From the NCBI GenBank assembly GCA_036732755.1, contig DAINBU010000031.1:1-43382 (forward strand): a stretch of 43,382 bases of DNA. Reading direction: 5' to 3'. The translations under genes and the position numbers were made by a program. Shown here in pieces: positions 1-7,969 of the stretch. The notes beneath the pieces are model-generated. The model made no database searches. It was not told the DNA's origin and was given only the letters and a program-made list of their open reading frames with translations. The DNA comes from DASRRB01 sp036732755. GTDB taxonomy: Bacteria > Planctomycetota > B15-G4 > SIAN01. The first letter of the stretch is position 1. The number at the start of each line of letters is the position of its first letter.

Positions 1-687
1 GCCGGCGCCGTGCTCCTGCGCGGCGGCGCGTTCAAGCCGCGCACCTCCCCCTACATGTTCCGGGGGCTCGGCGCAGAGGGGCTGAAGATGCTCCACGAGG
101 TCGGCCGCCGAACCGGCCTGCCTGTCGTCTCCGAGATCGTCTCCCCCTCCGACATCGACCTCTTCGTCCAGTACGCCGACGTGCTGCAGATCGGCGCGCG
201 CAACATGCAGAACTACAACCTCCTCGACGAGGTGGGGAAGATCGACAAGCCGATCCTGCTGAAACGCGGAATGATGGCGACGATCGAGGAGCTGCTGCTC
301 TCCGCCGAGTACATCCTCCAGCACGGCAACTCGCGCGTGATCCTGTGCGAGCGCGGCATCCGGACCTTCGAGACGTCGACGCGCAACACCCCCGACATCG
401 CGGCGATCCCGGTGGTGAAGCACCTCTCCCACCTGCCGATCCTCTTCGACCCCTCCCACGCCGCCGGTCAGCGCCGTTTCGTGTCACCCTTCGCGCGCGC
501 CGGCATCGCCGCCGGCGCTGACGGCCTCCTGGTCGAGGTGCACGTCAAGCCGGAGGAGGCGCTCTGCGACGGCAAGCAGGCGCTGCTGCCCGAGGACTTC
601 CGGCGCCTCGTCGGCGAGATCGAGGGGATCGCGGCGGCGATCGGCCGCCCGCTGCGCGCGGCCGCGAAGGCGCCCAGCGCGCGCTGA
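1..687 (+). CDS. aroF: 3-deoxy-7-phosphoheptulonate (DAHP) synthase, C-terminal part (5' truncated)
   Basis: The enzyme condenses phosphoenolpyruvate with erythrose 4-phosphate in the first step of the cytoplasmic shikimate pathway. The reading frame is open from the first base and ends in TGA at 685-687, so about 228 codons remain and the N-terminus lies outside the window. Visible family motifs are the phosphosugar/PEP-binding LLRGGAFKPRTSPY at the left edge, LLKRGMMATIEE, ILCERGIRTFE, the metal-ligand segment DPSHAAG and the EVH segment near the C-terminus. These match the AroF/type I-beta (Bacillus-like) DAHP synthase TIM barrel. No ACT or chorismate mutase domain is fused at this C-terminus; an N-terminal fusion cannot be excluded. 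It converges with the pheT end. Family assignment is firm; the gene symbol follows common usage for this class. Confidence 0.93.
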   Translation, partial: AGAVLLRGGAFKPRTSPYMFRGLGAEGLKMLHEVGRRTGLPVVSEIVSPSDIDLFVQYADVLQIGARNMQNYNLLDEVGKIDKPILLKRGMMATIEELLLSAEYILQHGNSRVILCERGIRTFETSTRNTPDIAAIPVVKHLSHLPILFDPSHAAGQRRFVSPFARAGIAAGADGLLVEVHVKPEEALCDGKQALLPEDFRRLVGEIEGIAAAIGRPLRAAAKAPSAR

Positions 688-982
688 CGACCCGCGCGCG
701 GACTACGCGTGGGGCGCCGAGAAAAAGACCTCCGCCATTGTGCCGTCGCTCATGGTGCGAACTTGAACCCGACTTCAAGGTGGGCGCCTGCCCGGTCGCG
801 AGGAAGTCCACCGCTCGTTGGGTGGCATTTCCAGCTTCCAGGGATTCGGCTCCCTTGGGCTTTCGTCAAGGTTCAAGAATTGACGCGAGCGTCGAACACG
901 GCAGAGGCGACGAAGAGCGTGCCACTTCGCGCGAGGCGAGGCAAGCCCCTCACCGTCGATTCACGCGCCGAAGATCCCGCGT
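688..982. other. convergent intergenic region, no gene seen
   Basis: This 295-base spacer lies between the convergent ends of the DAHP synthase gene and pheT and is visibly less GC-rich than its flanks. I found no tRNA-like T-arm, no SRP or tmRNA core and no reading frame with family similarity. Two weak hairpins are present: a 5-bp stem at 840-855 (AGGGA/TCCCT) and a short GACGC/GCGTC stem near 881-895. Either could be a modest terminator, but neither is followed by a convincing T-run on the relevant strand. Confidence 0.4.
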
Positions 983-3397
983 TCACGCGCGCAGCCGGAT
1001 CCCGAGATTCGCCAGTCGCTCGACCACTTTCTGGTGGATCGCGTCGACCTCGGCGTCGGTGAGCGTCCGGTCGGCCGCGCGGTACTCGAGGCGGAACGCC
1101 AGCGAGCGGTGGCCCGCCGCGAGGTTCGCGCCGCGATAGACGTCGAAGAGCTCGACTTCGGCGAGCTTCTCGCCGCCCGCCGCGCGGATCTCCTTCTCGA
1201 CGTCGGCGACGGTCCGCTCCTCCGGCGTCTCGACCGCGAGGTCGCGCCGCGCCGGCGGGAATTCGGAGATCGGCCGCATGCGCGCCGCCGGCCGCGGCGC
1301 CGCGGTCACCGCCGCGAGGTCGAGCTCGAGGATGCACGCGGGCGCCTCGATCCCGAAGTTCCGGGCGACGCCCGGGTGGAGGGCCGCCACCCGCCCGACC
1401 GCCTGGCCGTCGGCGACCAGCTCGATCGTCCGCCCCGGATGGAGGAACGGCGGGAGCGCGCCCTCGGGCCGCCGCCCGCGCCACGCGATGCCGAGCCGCG
1501 CGAGCAGGACCTCCGCGTCGCCGCGCGCCTCGAGCAGCAGCGCCTCGCCGTCGGCGCCCCGCCGCGCGCGCACCGCCGCGACCACGCGCCGCTCGCGCGG
1601 CAGCCCCGCCCCCTCGTATTCGGACGGGAGCTCCGGCAGGTACTCGCGCCCCGCCTCGACGAGGCGCACCTCCTCGTGGTCGACGAGGTTTTTCTGGAGG
1701 AACTCGAGGAGCCCCGGCACGAGGCTGCGCCGCAGCCGCGTCGCGTTCGTCGTGAGCGAATTGAGCAGCCGCACGTGCTTCGCGCCCGCGGCCGCGCTCC
1801 CTTCCCGTTCGATCTGGCGGTCGGTGGCGAACGAGTAGTTCATGCACTCGGCGTAGCCGCACTCGTGGACCAGCGTCCGCAACGCGGCGCGCTCGACCCG
1901 CCGCAGCGGATCGAGCCGCGGCGGCGCGCACTGCAGGCGCGGCAGCGACGCGGGCACGCGCTCGTAGCCGGCGAGCCTCCCGACCTCTTCGATCAGGTCG
2001 TCCTCGCAGGCGACGTCCTTGCGAGCGAAGCCGGCAGGCGGGCGCACTTCGAGCCGCTCCCCGCTCCCGCTCGCCTCGAAGCCGATCGACGCGAGGCGCT
2101 GCTTCATCTCGTCGGTCGGCAGGTCGTAGCCGAGCTTCGAGCGCGCGCGCGCCGGCCGCAGCGAGAGGATCGCCGCCGGCGGCGGCAGTTCGCCCGCGCC
2201 GGAGAAGTTCCCGCGGACGCGGACGCCCGGGGCGACCTGCCTCAGGAGCTGCGCGTAGCGCCGGATCGCGAGCTCGGGCAGCGCGGGATCGAGCCCTTTC
2301 TCGAAGCGCGCCATCGCCTCGGTCCGCAGTCCGAGCCGCGTCGCCGTCCGGCGCACGCGCGCCGCGTCGAAGCGCGCCGACTCGAGCAGCAGCCGCCGCG
2401 TCGACGCCGACACCTCCGTCGACGCCCCGCCCATCACGCCCGCGATCGCGACCGCCTGCGCGCCGTCGGCGATGACGACGTCCTCGGCCGTCAGCGCGCG
2501 CGCGACGCCGTCGAGGGTCGCGAGCTTCTCCCCTGCCTTCGCGCGCCGCACGACGATCCGCCCGCCCTCGAGCCGGTCGGCGTCGAAGGGGTGGGTCGGC
2601 TGGCCCGTCTCGAGCATGACGTAGTTCGAGAGGTCGACGAGCAGGGAGATCGGCCGCATGCCGACCGCCTCGAGCCGCCGCGCGAGCCAGTCCGGCGACG
2701 CCGGCAGCGCCTCGAATTCGGCCTGCAGCGCGAGGTAGAGCGGGCAGCCCGCCGTGTCCTCGAGCGCGATCGGGAACGTCCCGGCGCCCGGCGCCGCGCG
2801 CTTCAGCCCCGCGTCGACGGGCAGCGCCTTCAACTTTCGTCCGAAGATCGCCGCGAGCTCGCGCGCGAAGCCGTAGTGGCCCCAGAGGTCGGGGCGGTGC
2901 GTGATCGACTTGTTGTCGATGTCGAGGATCGCGTCGTCGAGGCCGAGCACTTCCGCGATCGGGCGGCCGACCGGCGCGTCGTCCGGCAGGACGCGGATCC
3001 CGTCGTGGTCCTCGCCGAGCTTCATCTCAGCGTTGGAGCAGATCATCCCGTGGCTCAGGATCCCGCGGATCTTGCGCGCCTCGAGCGTGAGCCCGTTGGG
3101 GAGCGTGCAGCCGACCGGCGCGTAGCAGATCTTCTGGCCTTCCGCGACGTTGGGCGCGCCGCACACCACCTCGACGATGCCGCTGCCCGCGTCGACCTTG
3201 CAGAACGACAGGCGGTCGGCGTTGGGGTGCTTCTCCCGGTGGACGACCCGCCCGACGCGCACCTGCTCGAGACCGGCGCCGGGCCGCACGACGTCCTCGA
3301 TGAGCGCGGTCTTCATCGTGAGCTCGCGCGCGACGTCGTCCGGCGCCACGCCGGCGAGGTCGACGTGCTCGCCGAGCCACTTCAGCGAGAGCTTCAT
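983..3397 (-). CDS. pheT: phenylalanyl-tRNA synthetase beta subunit
   Basis: This is the beta subunit of the cytoplasmic (alpha-beta)2 phenylalanyl-tRNA synthetase, which charges tRNA-Phe and carries editing (B3/B4) and tRNA-binding domains. The 804 residues are near the usual 790-800. The N-terminus reads MKLSLKWLGEHVDL, followed by an EMAP/tRNA-binding-like domain (HPNADRLSFCKVDAG) and SHGMICSNAEM, the family signature at the end of that domain. The core contains the B5 and catalytic-like folds, and the C-terminal FDX-ACB domain starts around PISEFPPARRDLAV. The start is chosen because its ATG overlaps the pheS stop in an ATGA junction (3394-3397), giving translational coupling. An open frame extends upstream but lies in pheS. 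It is the last gene of the aspS-thrS-infC-rpmI-rplT-pheS-pheT operon. Confidence 0.97.
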   Translation of the reverse strand: MKLSLKWLGEHVDLAGVAPDDVARELTMKTALIEDVVRPGAGLEQVRVGRVVHREKHPNADRLSFCKVDAGSGIVEVVCGAPNVAEGQKICYAPVGCTLPNGLTLEARKIRGILSHGMICSNAEMKLGEDHDGIRVLPDDAPVGRPIAEVLGLDDAILDIDNKSITHRPDLWGHYGFARELAAIFGRKLKALPVDAGLKRAAPGAGTFPIALEDTAGCPLYLALQAEFEALPASPDWLARRLEAVGMRPISLLVDLSNYVMLETGQPTHPFDADRLEGGRIVVRRAKAGEKLATLDGVARALTAEDVVIADGAQAVAIAGVMGGASTEVSASTRRLLLESARFDAARVRRTATRLGLRTEAMARFEKGLDPALPELAIRRYAQLLRQVAPGVRVRGNFSGAGELPPPAAILSLRPARARSKLGYDLPTDEMKQRLASIGFEASGSGERLEVRPPAGFARKDVACEDDLIEEVGRLAGYERVPASLPRLQCAPPRLDPLRRVERAALRTLVHECGYAECMNYSFATDRQIEREGSAAAGAKHVRLLNSLTTNATRLRRSLVPGLLEFLQKNLVDHEEVRLVEAGREYLPELPSEYEGAGLPRERRVVAAVRARRGADGEALLLEARGDAEVLLARLGIAWRGRRPEGALPPFLHPGRTIELVADGQAVGRVAALHPGVARNFGIEAPACILELDLAAVTAAPRPAARMRPISEFPPARRDLAVETPEERTVADVEKEIRAAGGEKLAEVELFDVYRGANLAAGHRSLAFRLEYRAADRTLTDAEVDAIHQKVVERLANLGIRLRA

Positions 3398-4437
3398 CGG
3401 AATTGCCGCAGGAAGCGCAGGTCGCCCGACATCAGCCAGCGGATGTCGGGGATGGCGTGGCGCATCATCGTCAGGCGGTCGATGCCGAGCCCGAACGCGA
3501 AGCCGGAGTACTTCTCGGGATCGACGTTGCCGGCCGCCAGCACCTTGGGGTGGACCATGCCGCAGCCGCAGATCTCGATCCAGCCGGTGCGCTTGCACGT
3601 GGAGCAGCCGGCGCCGCCGCAGATGCGGCACTGGAAGTCGAGCTCGAGCCCCGGCTCGACGAACGGGAAGTAGTGCGGCCGCAGGCGCGTGCGCACCTCC
3701 CCGCCGACGAGGCGCGCGAGGACCTGCTCGAGCACCCCCTTCAGGTGGCCGATCGACGTCCCCTCGTCGACCATCAGCCCCTCGAGCTGGTGGAAGGTGT
3801 GCTCGTGGCCGGCGTCCTGCGTCTCGTTGCGGAAGACGCGGCCGGGCGCGACGAGGCGCAGCGGCGCGCCGTACTTGCGCATCGCGCGGATCTGCATGCC
3901 CGACGTGTGGGTGCGCAGGACGTTGTCGCCCTCGACGTAGAAGGTGTCCTGCGCGTCGCGCGCCGGGTGGTTCGGCGGGATGTTCAGCGCCTCGAAGTTG
4001 AAGAAGTCGGTCTCGACCTCGGGGCCGTCGACGACGGTGAAGCCCATCGACTCGAACAGGTCGTCGAGCTCGCGCATCACCGACTTCACCGGGTGCTCGT
4101 GGCCGAGCGGGCGGCGCGGGCCGGGCTGGGTCGGGTCGATCCGCTCGGCGGCGAGCGCGGCGGCGACCGCGCCGTCGGCGATCGCGCGCCGCCGCTCGGC
4201 GAACGCGGCGGCGAGGCGCTCCTTGCTCTCGTTGGCGGCCTGGCCGGCGTCGCGCCTCCCGGCGGCGTCGAGGTCCTTGAGCCCGCGCAGGATCTGGTTC
4301 AGCTCGCCGCCCTTGTCGAGGACGGCGCGCTCGATCCGCTGCAGTTCCTCGAGCGCGTCCGCTCCGGCCGCCGCCGCGATCGCCGCGCGGGCCTTCGCCT
4401 CGATCCGGGCGATGGATTCGACGAGCGACTGGCTCAT
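3394..4437 (-). CDS. pheS: phenylalanyl-tRNA synthetase alpha subunit
   Basis: This is the catalytic alpha subunit of phenylalanyl-tRNA synthetase. At 347 residues it has the usual length. It shows the N-terminal coiled-coil arm (about residues 1-90) and the class II core with GRVFRNETQDAGHEHTFHQ (motif 2) and GFAFGLGIDRLTMMRH (motif 3). Between motifs 2 and 3 is a four-Cys cluster (CRICGGAGCSTCKRTGW), which looks like a zinc knuckle. Similar clusters occur in Gram-positive-type PheS and are absent in the E. coli type. It is co-transcribed with rplT upstream (28-bp gap) and pheT downstream (ATGA overlap), the classical arrangement. Confidence 0.97.
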   Translation of the reverse strand: MSQSLVESIARIEAKARAAIAAAAGADALEELQRIERAVLDKGGELNQILRGLKDLDAAGRRDAGQAANESKERLAAAFAERRRAIADGAVAAALAAERIDPTQPGPRRPLGHEHPVKSVMRELDDLFESMGFTVVDGPEVETDFFNFEALNIPPNHPARDAQDTFYVEGDNVLRTHTSGMQIRAMRKYGAPLRLVAPGRVFRNETQDAGHEHTFHQLEGLMVDEGTSIGHLKGVLEQVLARLVGGEVRTRLRPHYFPFVEPGLELDFQCRICGGAGCSTCKRTGWIEICGCGMVHPKVLAAGNVDPEKYSGFAFGLGIDRLTMMRHAIPDIRWLMSGDLRFLRQFR

Positions 4438-4465
4438 GGAACGTGTCCCGGAGCCGCAGCTCCGC

Positions 4466-4825
4466 TCACGCCGCCAGCGCGGTCTTGGCCTTGGCGACGA
4501 TGTCGTCGAACTGCGCCGGCGCCTCGATCGCCAGCGCCGCGAGGACCTTGCGGTCCAGCGTGATCTGCGCCTTCTTCAAGCCGTTGATGAACTTCGAGTA
4601 GGAGATCCCGCGCGCGGTCACGGCCGCCTTGATGCGCGTGATCCAGAGGCTGCGGAACTCCCGCTTCTTCATGCGGCGGTCGCGGTAGGCGTACTTGCCG
4701 GCGCGGATCGCGAAAGCGCGCGCCTGGCGCTTCTTCTTGTGCAGGCTGCCGCGGAAGCCCTTGACGCGCTTGAGGAGGCGCTTGCGGCGCTTGAGGCGCG
4801 TGACGACGCTGCGGACGCGAGGCAT
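4466..4825 (-). CDS. rplT: 50S ribosomal protein L20
   Basis: L20 is an early-assembly large-subunit protein that binds 23S rRNA and in many bacteria also autoregulates its own operon. The 119-residue, very basic sequence starts MPRVRSVVTRLKRRK. It contains the typical KGFRGSLHKKKRQARAFA and RMKKREFRSLWITRI segments, and ends with the globular domain (GLKKAQITLDRKVLAALA). The ATG at 4825 is preceded by a good GGAGGA Shine-Dalgarno with about 6-bp spacing. It lies 47 bp after rpmI and 28 bp before pheS. Confidence 0.98.
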   Translation of the reverse strand: MPRVRSVVTRLKRRKRLLKRVKGFRGSLHKKKRQARAFAIRAGKYAYRDRRMKKREFRSLWITRIKAAVTARGISYSKFINGLKKAQITLDRKVLAALAIEAPAQFDDIVAKAKTALAA

Positions 4826-4872
4826 CGGGAATCCTCCGACTACTTGCTTTCAGGAGAGCGGGACCCGGCGCC

Positions 4873-5073
4873 TCACAGGCTCGGGCGGAGCAGCTGCATG
4901 TAGGCCTTGACGAGGCCCTTCGGCACCGGCGCGGGCTTGCGGAGCTTGCGGCGCCGGTTGCCGCTCTTGCCCGACATCAGGTGGCGGCGGCCCTCACGCA
5001 TGCGCATGAGCTTGCCGGTGCCGGTCACCTTGATGCGGCGGATCAGCGACTTCTTGGTCTTCATCTTGGGCAC
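4873..5073 (-). CDS. rpmI: 50S ribosomal protein L35
   Basis: This small basic large-subunit protein has 66 residues, the normal size, and starts MPKMKTKKSLIRRIKVTGTG. The predicted start is GTG at 5073. The family N-terminus (PKMKTKK) begins directly after it, and a purine-rich AAGGGAAG lies upstream at a suitable distance, so GTG is preferred over the internal ATG three codons later. It sits in the conserved infC-rpmI-rplT order, 32 bp downstream of infC. Confidence 0.97.
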   Translation of the reverse strand: MPKMKTKKSLIRRIKVTGTGKLMRMREGRRHLMSGKSGNRRRKLRKPAPVPKGLVKAYMQLLRPSL

Positions 5074-5105
5074 GGCGCACTTCCCTTCGTTCGGTTCGGG
5101 TTCGG

Positions 5106-5867
5106 TCAGTTGGTCTTCACGGGGGCCGGAGGGGTCCCGTCGGCCGACGGGGCGGACGGCGCCTCGGGGGGCATCGCCTCGCTCTTCTTGGCGGGGGCCT
5201 TCGCCTCCGCCTCGTCCCCATGGGTCACTTTCTCGTGGTCGGTTGCCTTGTGGTCAGTTGCCTTGTGGTCAGTTGCCTTGGGGTCAGTTGACTTGTGGTC
5301 GGTTGACTTGGGGTCGGTTGACTTGTGGTCGGTCGCCTTCTCGTGATCGGTCGCCTTCTCCGGCTTGTGGTCGTGCGGCCGCGGCGGCGCGGTCGAGAGC
5401 AGCAGGAGCCCGAGCCGGCGCCCCTCCATCTTCGGCGGACGCTCGACCTTCGAGACGTCCGCGAGCTTCTTCACGAACGAGTCGAGCACCACGCGCGCGA
5501 CGTCCATGTGCGACATCTCGCGGCCGCGGAACAGCATCGTCACCTGCACCTTGTCACCGTCGAGGAGGAAGTCGCGCGCCTGCTTCGCCTTGTAGGAGAC
5601 GTCGTGCTCGGCGATCTTCGGGCGCAGCCGGATCTCCTTGATCTGGACCTGGTGCTGCTTGCGTTTGGACTCGTGCTCCTTCTTCTTCAGGGCGTACTTG
5701 AACTTCCCGTAGTCCATGATCTTGCAGACCGGCGGGCGGGCATCGGGGGAGACCTCGACCAGGTCGAGGCCCGCGTCGTAGGCGCGCCGACGCGCCTCCC
5801 CGGTCTCCACGACGCCGACTTGGGCGCCGTTCTCGTCGATCAATCGCACCTCGCGGATGCGGATCAT
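5106..5867 (-). CDS. infC: translation initiation factor IF-3 with long repetitive C-terminal tail
   Basis: IF-3 binds the 30S subunit, prevents premature 50S joining and checks the initiator codon-anticodon pair. From the first ATG (5867) there are 253 residues. Residues 1-155 are the two-domain IF-3 core (LDLVEVSPDARPPVCKIMDYGKFKY, then LFRGREMSHMD). Residues 161-253 form an unusual tail of KATDH/KSTDP pentapeptides followed by Lys/Ala/Pro-rich sequence. Normal IF-3 ends near residue 175; tailed forms are known in Myxococcus (Dsg). The true start is probably further upstream. In-frame codons before the ATG encode YRIND, which matches the conserved family N-terminus, and a GGAGGG lies 7 bases before an in-frame ACG at 5897. 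Function is certain; the start is not. Confidence 0.96.
   Translation of the reverse strand: MIRIREVRLIDENGAQVGVVETGEARRRAYDAGLDLVEVSPDARPPVCKIMDYGKFKYALKKKEHESKRKQHQVQIKEIRLRPKIAEHDVSYKAKQARDFLLDGDKVQVTMLFRGREMSHMDVARVVLDSFVKKLADVSKVERPPKMEGRRLGLLLLSTAPPRPHDHKPEKATDHEKATDHKSTDPKSTDHKSTDPKATDHKATDHKATDHEKVTHGDEAEAKAPAKKSEAMPPEAPSAPSADGTPPAPVKTN
5233..5337 (-). repeat. seven 15-bp tandem repeats inside infC (KATDH/KSTDP tail)
   Basis: Seven consecutive 15-bp units resembling TTGTGGTCGGTTGAC on the plus strand run without gaps. Two adjacent units are identical and the others differ at one to four positions, and a further 18-bp degenerate unit follows to 5355. The unit length is a multiple of three, so copy-number change would leave the IF-3 frame intact. 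The translated unit is K-(A/S)-T-D-(H/P). Confidence 0.9.
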
Positions 5868-5904
5868 GTCGTTGATGCGGTACTGGTGCGTGGTCGTACG
5901 CCTG

Positions 5905-5910
5905 CCCTCC
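5905..5910 (-). promoter_or_regulatory. Shine-Dalgarno of infC pointing to a non-AUG start
   Basis: On the minus strand GGAGGG ends 7 bases before an in-frame ACG at 5897-5895, 28 bases before an in-frame ATC at 5876-5874 and 37 bases before the first ATG (5867). No Shine-Dalgarno precedes the ATG itself. infC of E. coli (AUU) and Myxococcus (AUC) starts at non-AUG codons as part of IF-3 autoregulation. A similar situation is inferred here. Confidence 0.5.
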
Positions 5911-5928
5911 GGGAGTTCGGGTCGAAGA

Positions 5929-5969
5929 AACGAAAAGAGGCCGGCGGGAAGGGTCCCGACCCGGCTCTT
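5929..5969 (-). terminator. thrS terminator or infC leader attenuator hairpin
   Basis: Read on the minus strand, AAGAGCCGG pairs with CCGG-C-CTCTT (one bulge), and an inner CGGGA/TCCCG stem closes a four-base loop. The stem is followed by TTTTCGTTTCTT. This is the best intrinsic-terminator shape in the window. It sits about 80 bases after thrS and 20-60 bases before the infC ribosome-binding site, so it may terminate thrS read-through or act as an attenuator of infC-rpmI-rplT. L20-controlled leaders are known for this operon in other bacteria. Confidence 0.6.
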
Positions 5970-6047
5970 GGTGCCGCTCCGGTGAACGGAGCGGGCGGGG
6001 AATGCTAGGGGGCGGGCGCGTTTCCTTCAAGGCGGCCCGCGGGAGAG

Positions 6048-7964
6048 TCACTCGCGGCGGGCGATCTGCTCCTGCGCCTTCAAGATGAAGGCGTCCAGCG
6101 CGATCGCCCCCTGGTCGCCGCTCTTGTGGTCGCGGACGGCCACCGTCCCCCCCTCCTTCTCGCGCGCGCCGACCACCAGGAGGTAGGGGATCTTCTCGAG
6201 TGCGCCGTCTCGGATCATGGCGCCGATCTTCTCCTGCCGTTCATCGAGCTCGACCCGGAAGCCCGCCTTCTCCAGCCGCTCTGCCACCGACTTCGCATAG
6301 GGCAGGACGTCGGTCATCACCGGGAGGATCCTCATCTGCACCGGCGCGAGCCAGAGCGGGAAGTGGCCGCCGGTGTGCTCGAGGTAGACGCCGATGAAGC
6401 GTTCGAGCGAGCCGAGGATCGCGCGGTGGATCACGACCGGCCGCTGGTTCGTCCCGTCCTGCGCGCTGAAGTGGAGGTCGAAGCGCTCCGCCATGTTGAA
6501 GTCGAGCTGGATCGTCGCGAGCTGCCAGGCGCGGCCGAGCGCGTCGCGCACCTGGAAGTCGAGCTTCGGACCGTAGAAGGCACCGTCGCCGGGGTTCAGC
6601 ACGTGCGCCTGGCCCAGCTTCTTCAGGGCCTCGAAGAGCAGCGCCTCCGCCCTCTTCCAGATCTCGTCGGAGCCGAGCGACTTCTCGGGCCGCGTGCCGA
6701 CGAGGATCGTCGGCTCGCTCAGCCCGAGGTCCTTGTAGATGCGGCGCTGCAGCTGGAAGCAGCGCTCGATCTCCTCGCCGATCATCTCGGGCGCGAGGAA
6801 GGTGTGGCCGTCGTCCTGGCTGAACGAGCGCACGCGCGTCAGCCCCGAGACGACGCCGCTGCGCTCGAAGCGGTGCAGGCGGCCGAAGTCGGCGAAGCGC
6901 AGCGGCAGCTCTCGATAGCTGCGGATGCGCGAGCCGAACATCAGCGCGTGGGCGGGGCAGTTCATCGGCTTCACGCCGAACTCGCGCTCCTCGGCCGTCG
7001 TGAAGTACATGTTCTCGCGGTAGTTGTCGTAGTGGCCGGAGATCTTCCAGAGCTCGCTCGCGAATATCTGCGGCGTCACGACCTCCTGGTACCCGAACTC
7101 GCGATAGAGGCCGCGCAGGTAGGTGATGAGGCCGTTGTAGAGCAGGGCTCCCTTCGGCAGGAAGAACGGGCTCGCCGGCGCGAGCGGATGGAACATGAAG
7201 AGGCCGAGCTCCTTGCCGAGCTTGCGGTGGTCGCGCTTGACCGCCTCTTCACGCGCTCTCAGGTGCTCTTCGAGCGACTTCGCGTCGACGAAGGCGGTGC
7301 CGTAGATGCGCTGCAGCATCGGCCGCTTCTCGTCGCCGCGCCAATAGGCGCCCGCGATCGAGAGCAGCTTGAAGTGCTTGATCCGGCCGGTGGACGGCAC
7401 GTGCGGGCCGGTGCAGAGGTCGGTGAACTCGCCCTGGGAATAGAAGGTGATCGCGTCGTCGGCCGGGAAGCCCTCGATCAGCTCGCGCTTGAAGGGGTCG
7501 TGCCGCTCGTCGGCCCACGCGAGCGCGTCCGGGCGCGGCATCTCCTTGCGCGTGACCTTGAAGTCCTCGCCCGCGGCCTTCTTCATCTCGGCCTCGATCT
7601 TCTCGAGATCGGCCGGTTCGAGCTGCCGCGGCAGCTTCATGTCGTAGTAGAAGCCGTTCTCGATCACCGGCCCGACGCCGAACTGCGCCTCGGGGAAGAG
7701 GCGCTTCACCGCCTGCGCCATGAGGTGGGCGCACGAATGGCGGAGGATGTCGAGCGCCTGCGGATCGGCCTCGGTCACGAACTTGACGCTCGCGTTCGCG
7801 GTGAGATTGCGCTGGAGGTCGAGCGTCTTGCCGTCGACCACGGCGCCGAGCGCCTTCTTGCCGAGCGAGATCGCGATGGTGCGCGCGAGCTCGCCGAGGT
7901 TCACCCCCTTCGGCTGTTCGAGCACTTTCCCGTCGGGCAGGGTGATCGCGATCGTGTCGGCCAT
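6048..7964 (-). CDS. thrS: threonyl-tRNA synthetase
   Basis: It charges tRNA-Thr in the cytoplasm. The 638 residues match the family length. The order is an N-terminal TGS domain (MADTIAITLPDGKVLEQPKG), the editing/SAD domain with the HxxxH-like RHSCAHLMAQA, and the class II core with the zinc-site MNCPAH and QDDGHTF, motif 2 around LHRFERSGVVSGLTRVR and IHRAILGSLERFIG. The C-terminal anticodon-binding domain follows. The start at 7964 is set by the TGS domain N-terminus and lies only 5 bases after the aspS stop, so the two genes are co-transcribed. A hairpin lies downstream before infC. Confidence 0.97.
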   Translation of the reverse strand: MADTIAITLPDGKVLEQPKGVNLGELARTIAISLGKKALGAVVDGKTLDLQRNLTANASVKFVTEADPQALDILRHSCAHLMAQAVKRLFPEAQFGVGPVIENGFYYDMKLPRQLEPADLEKIEAEMKKAAGEDFKVTRKEMPRPDALAWADERHDPFKRELIEGFPADDAITFYSQGEFTDLCTGPHVPSTGRIKHFKLLSIAGAYWRGDEKRPMLQRIYGTAFVDAKSLEEHLRAREEAVKRDHRKLGKELGLFMFHPLAPASPFFLPKGALLYNGLITYLRGLYREFGYQEVVTPQIFASELWKISGHYDNYRENMYFTTAEEREFGVKPMNCPAHALMFGSRIRSYRELPLRFADFGRLHRFERSGVVSGLTRVRSFSQDDGHTFLAPEMIGEEIERCFQLQRRIYKDLGLSEPTILVGTRPEKSLGSDEIWKRAEALLFEALKKLGQAHVLNPGDGAFYGPKLDFQVRDALGRAWQLATIQLDFNMAERFDLHFSAQDGTNQRPVVIHRAILGSLERFIGVYLEHTGGHFPLWLAPVQMRILPVMTDVLPYAKSVAERLEKAGFRVELDERQEKIGAMIRDGALEKIPYLLVVGAREKEGGTVAVRDHKSGDQGAIALDAFILKAQEQIARRE

Positions 7965-7969
7965 GGGAT

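Noticed and set aside
10..687. Internal GTG start as the true start of the DAHP synthase gene
   Set aside because: Conserved active-site sequence continues in frame to the left edge, so the gene is truncated by the window, not short.
688..982. tRNA or small RNA gene in the lower-GC spacer
   Set aside because: A GGTTCAAG-like stretch exists near 870, but no acceptor, D or anticodon stem can be built around it.
5233..5355. Regularly spaced short repeats as a CRISPR array
   Set aside because: Units are 15 bp with no spacers and lie in frame inside infC.
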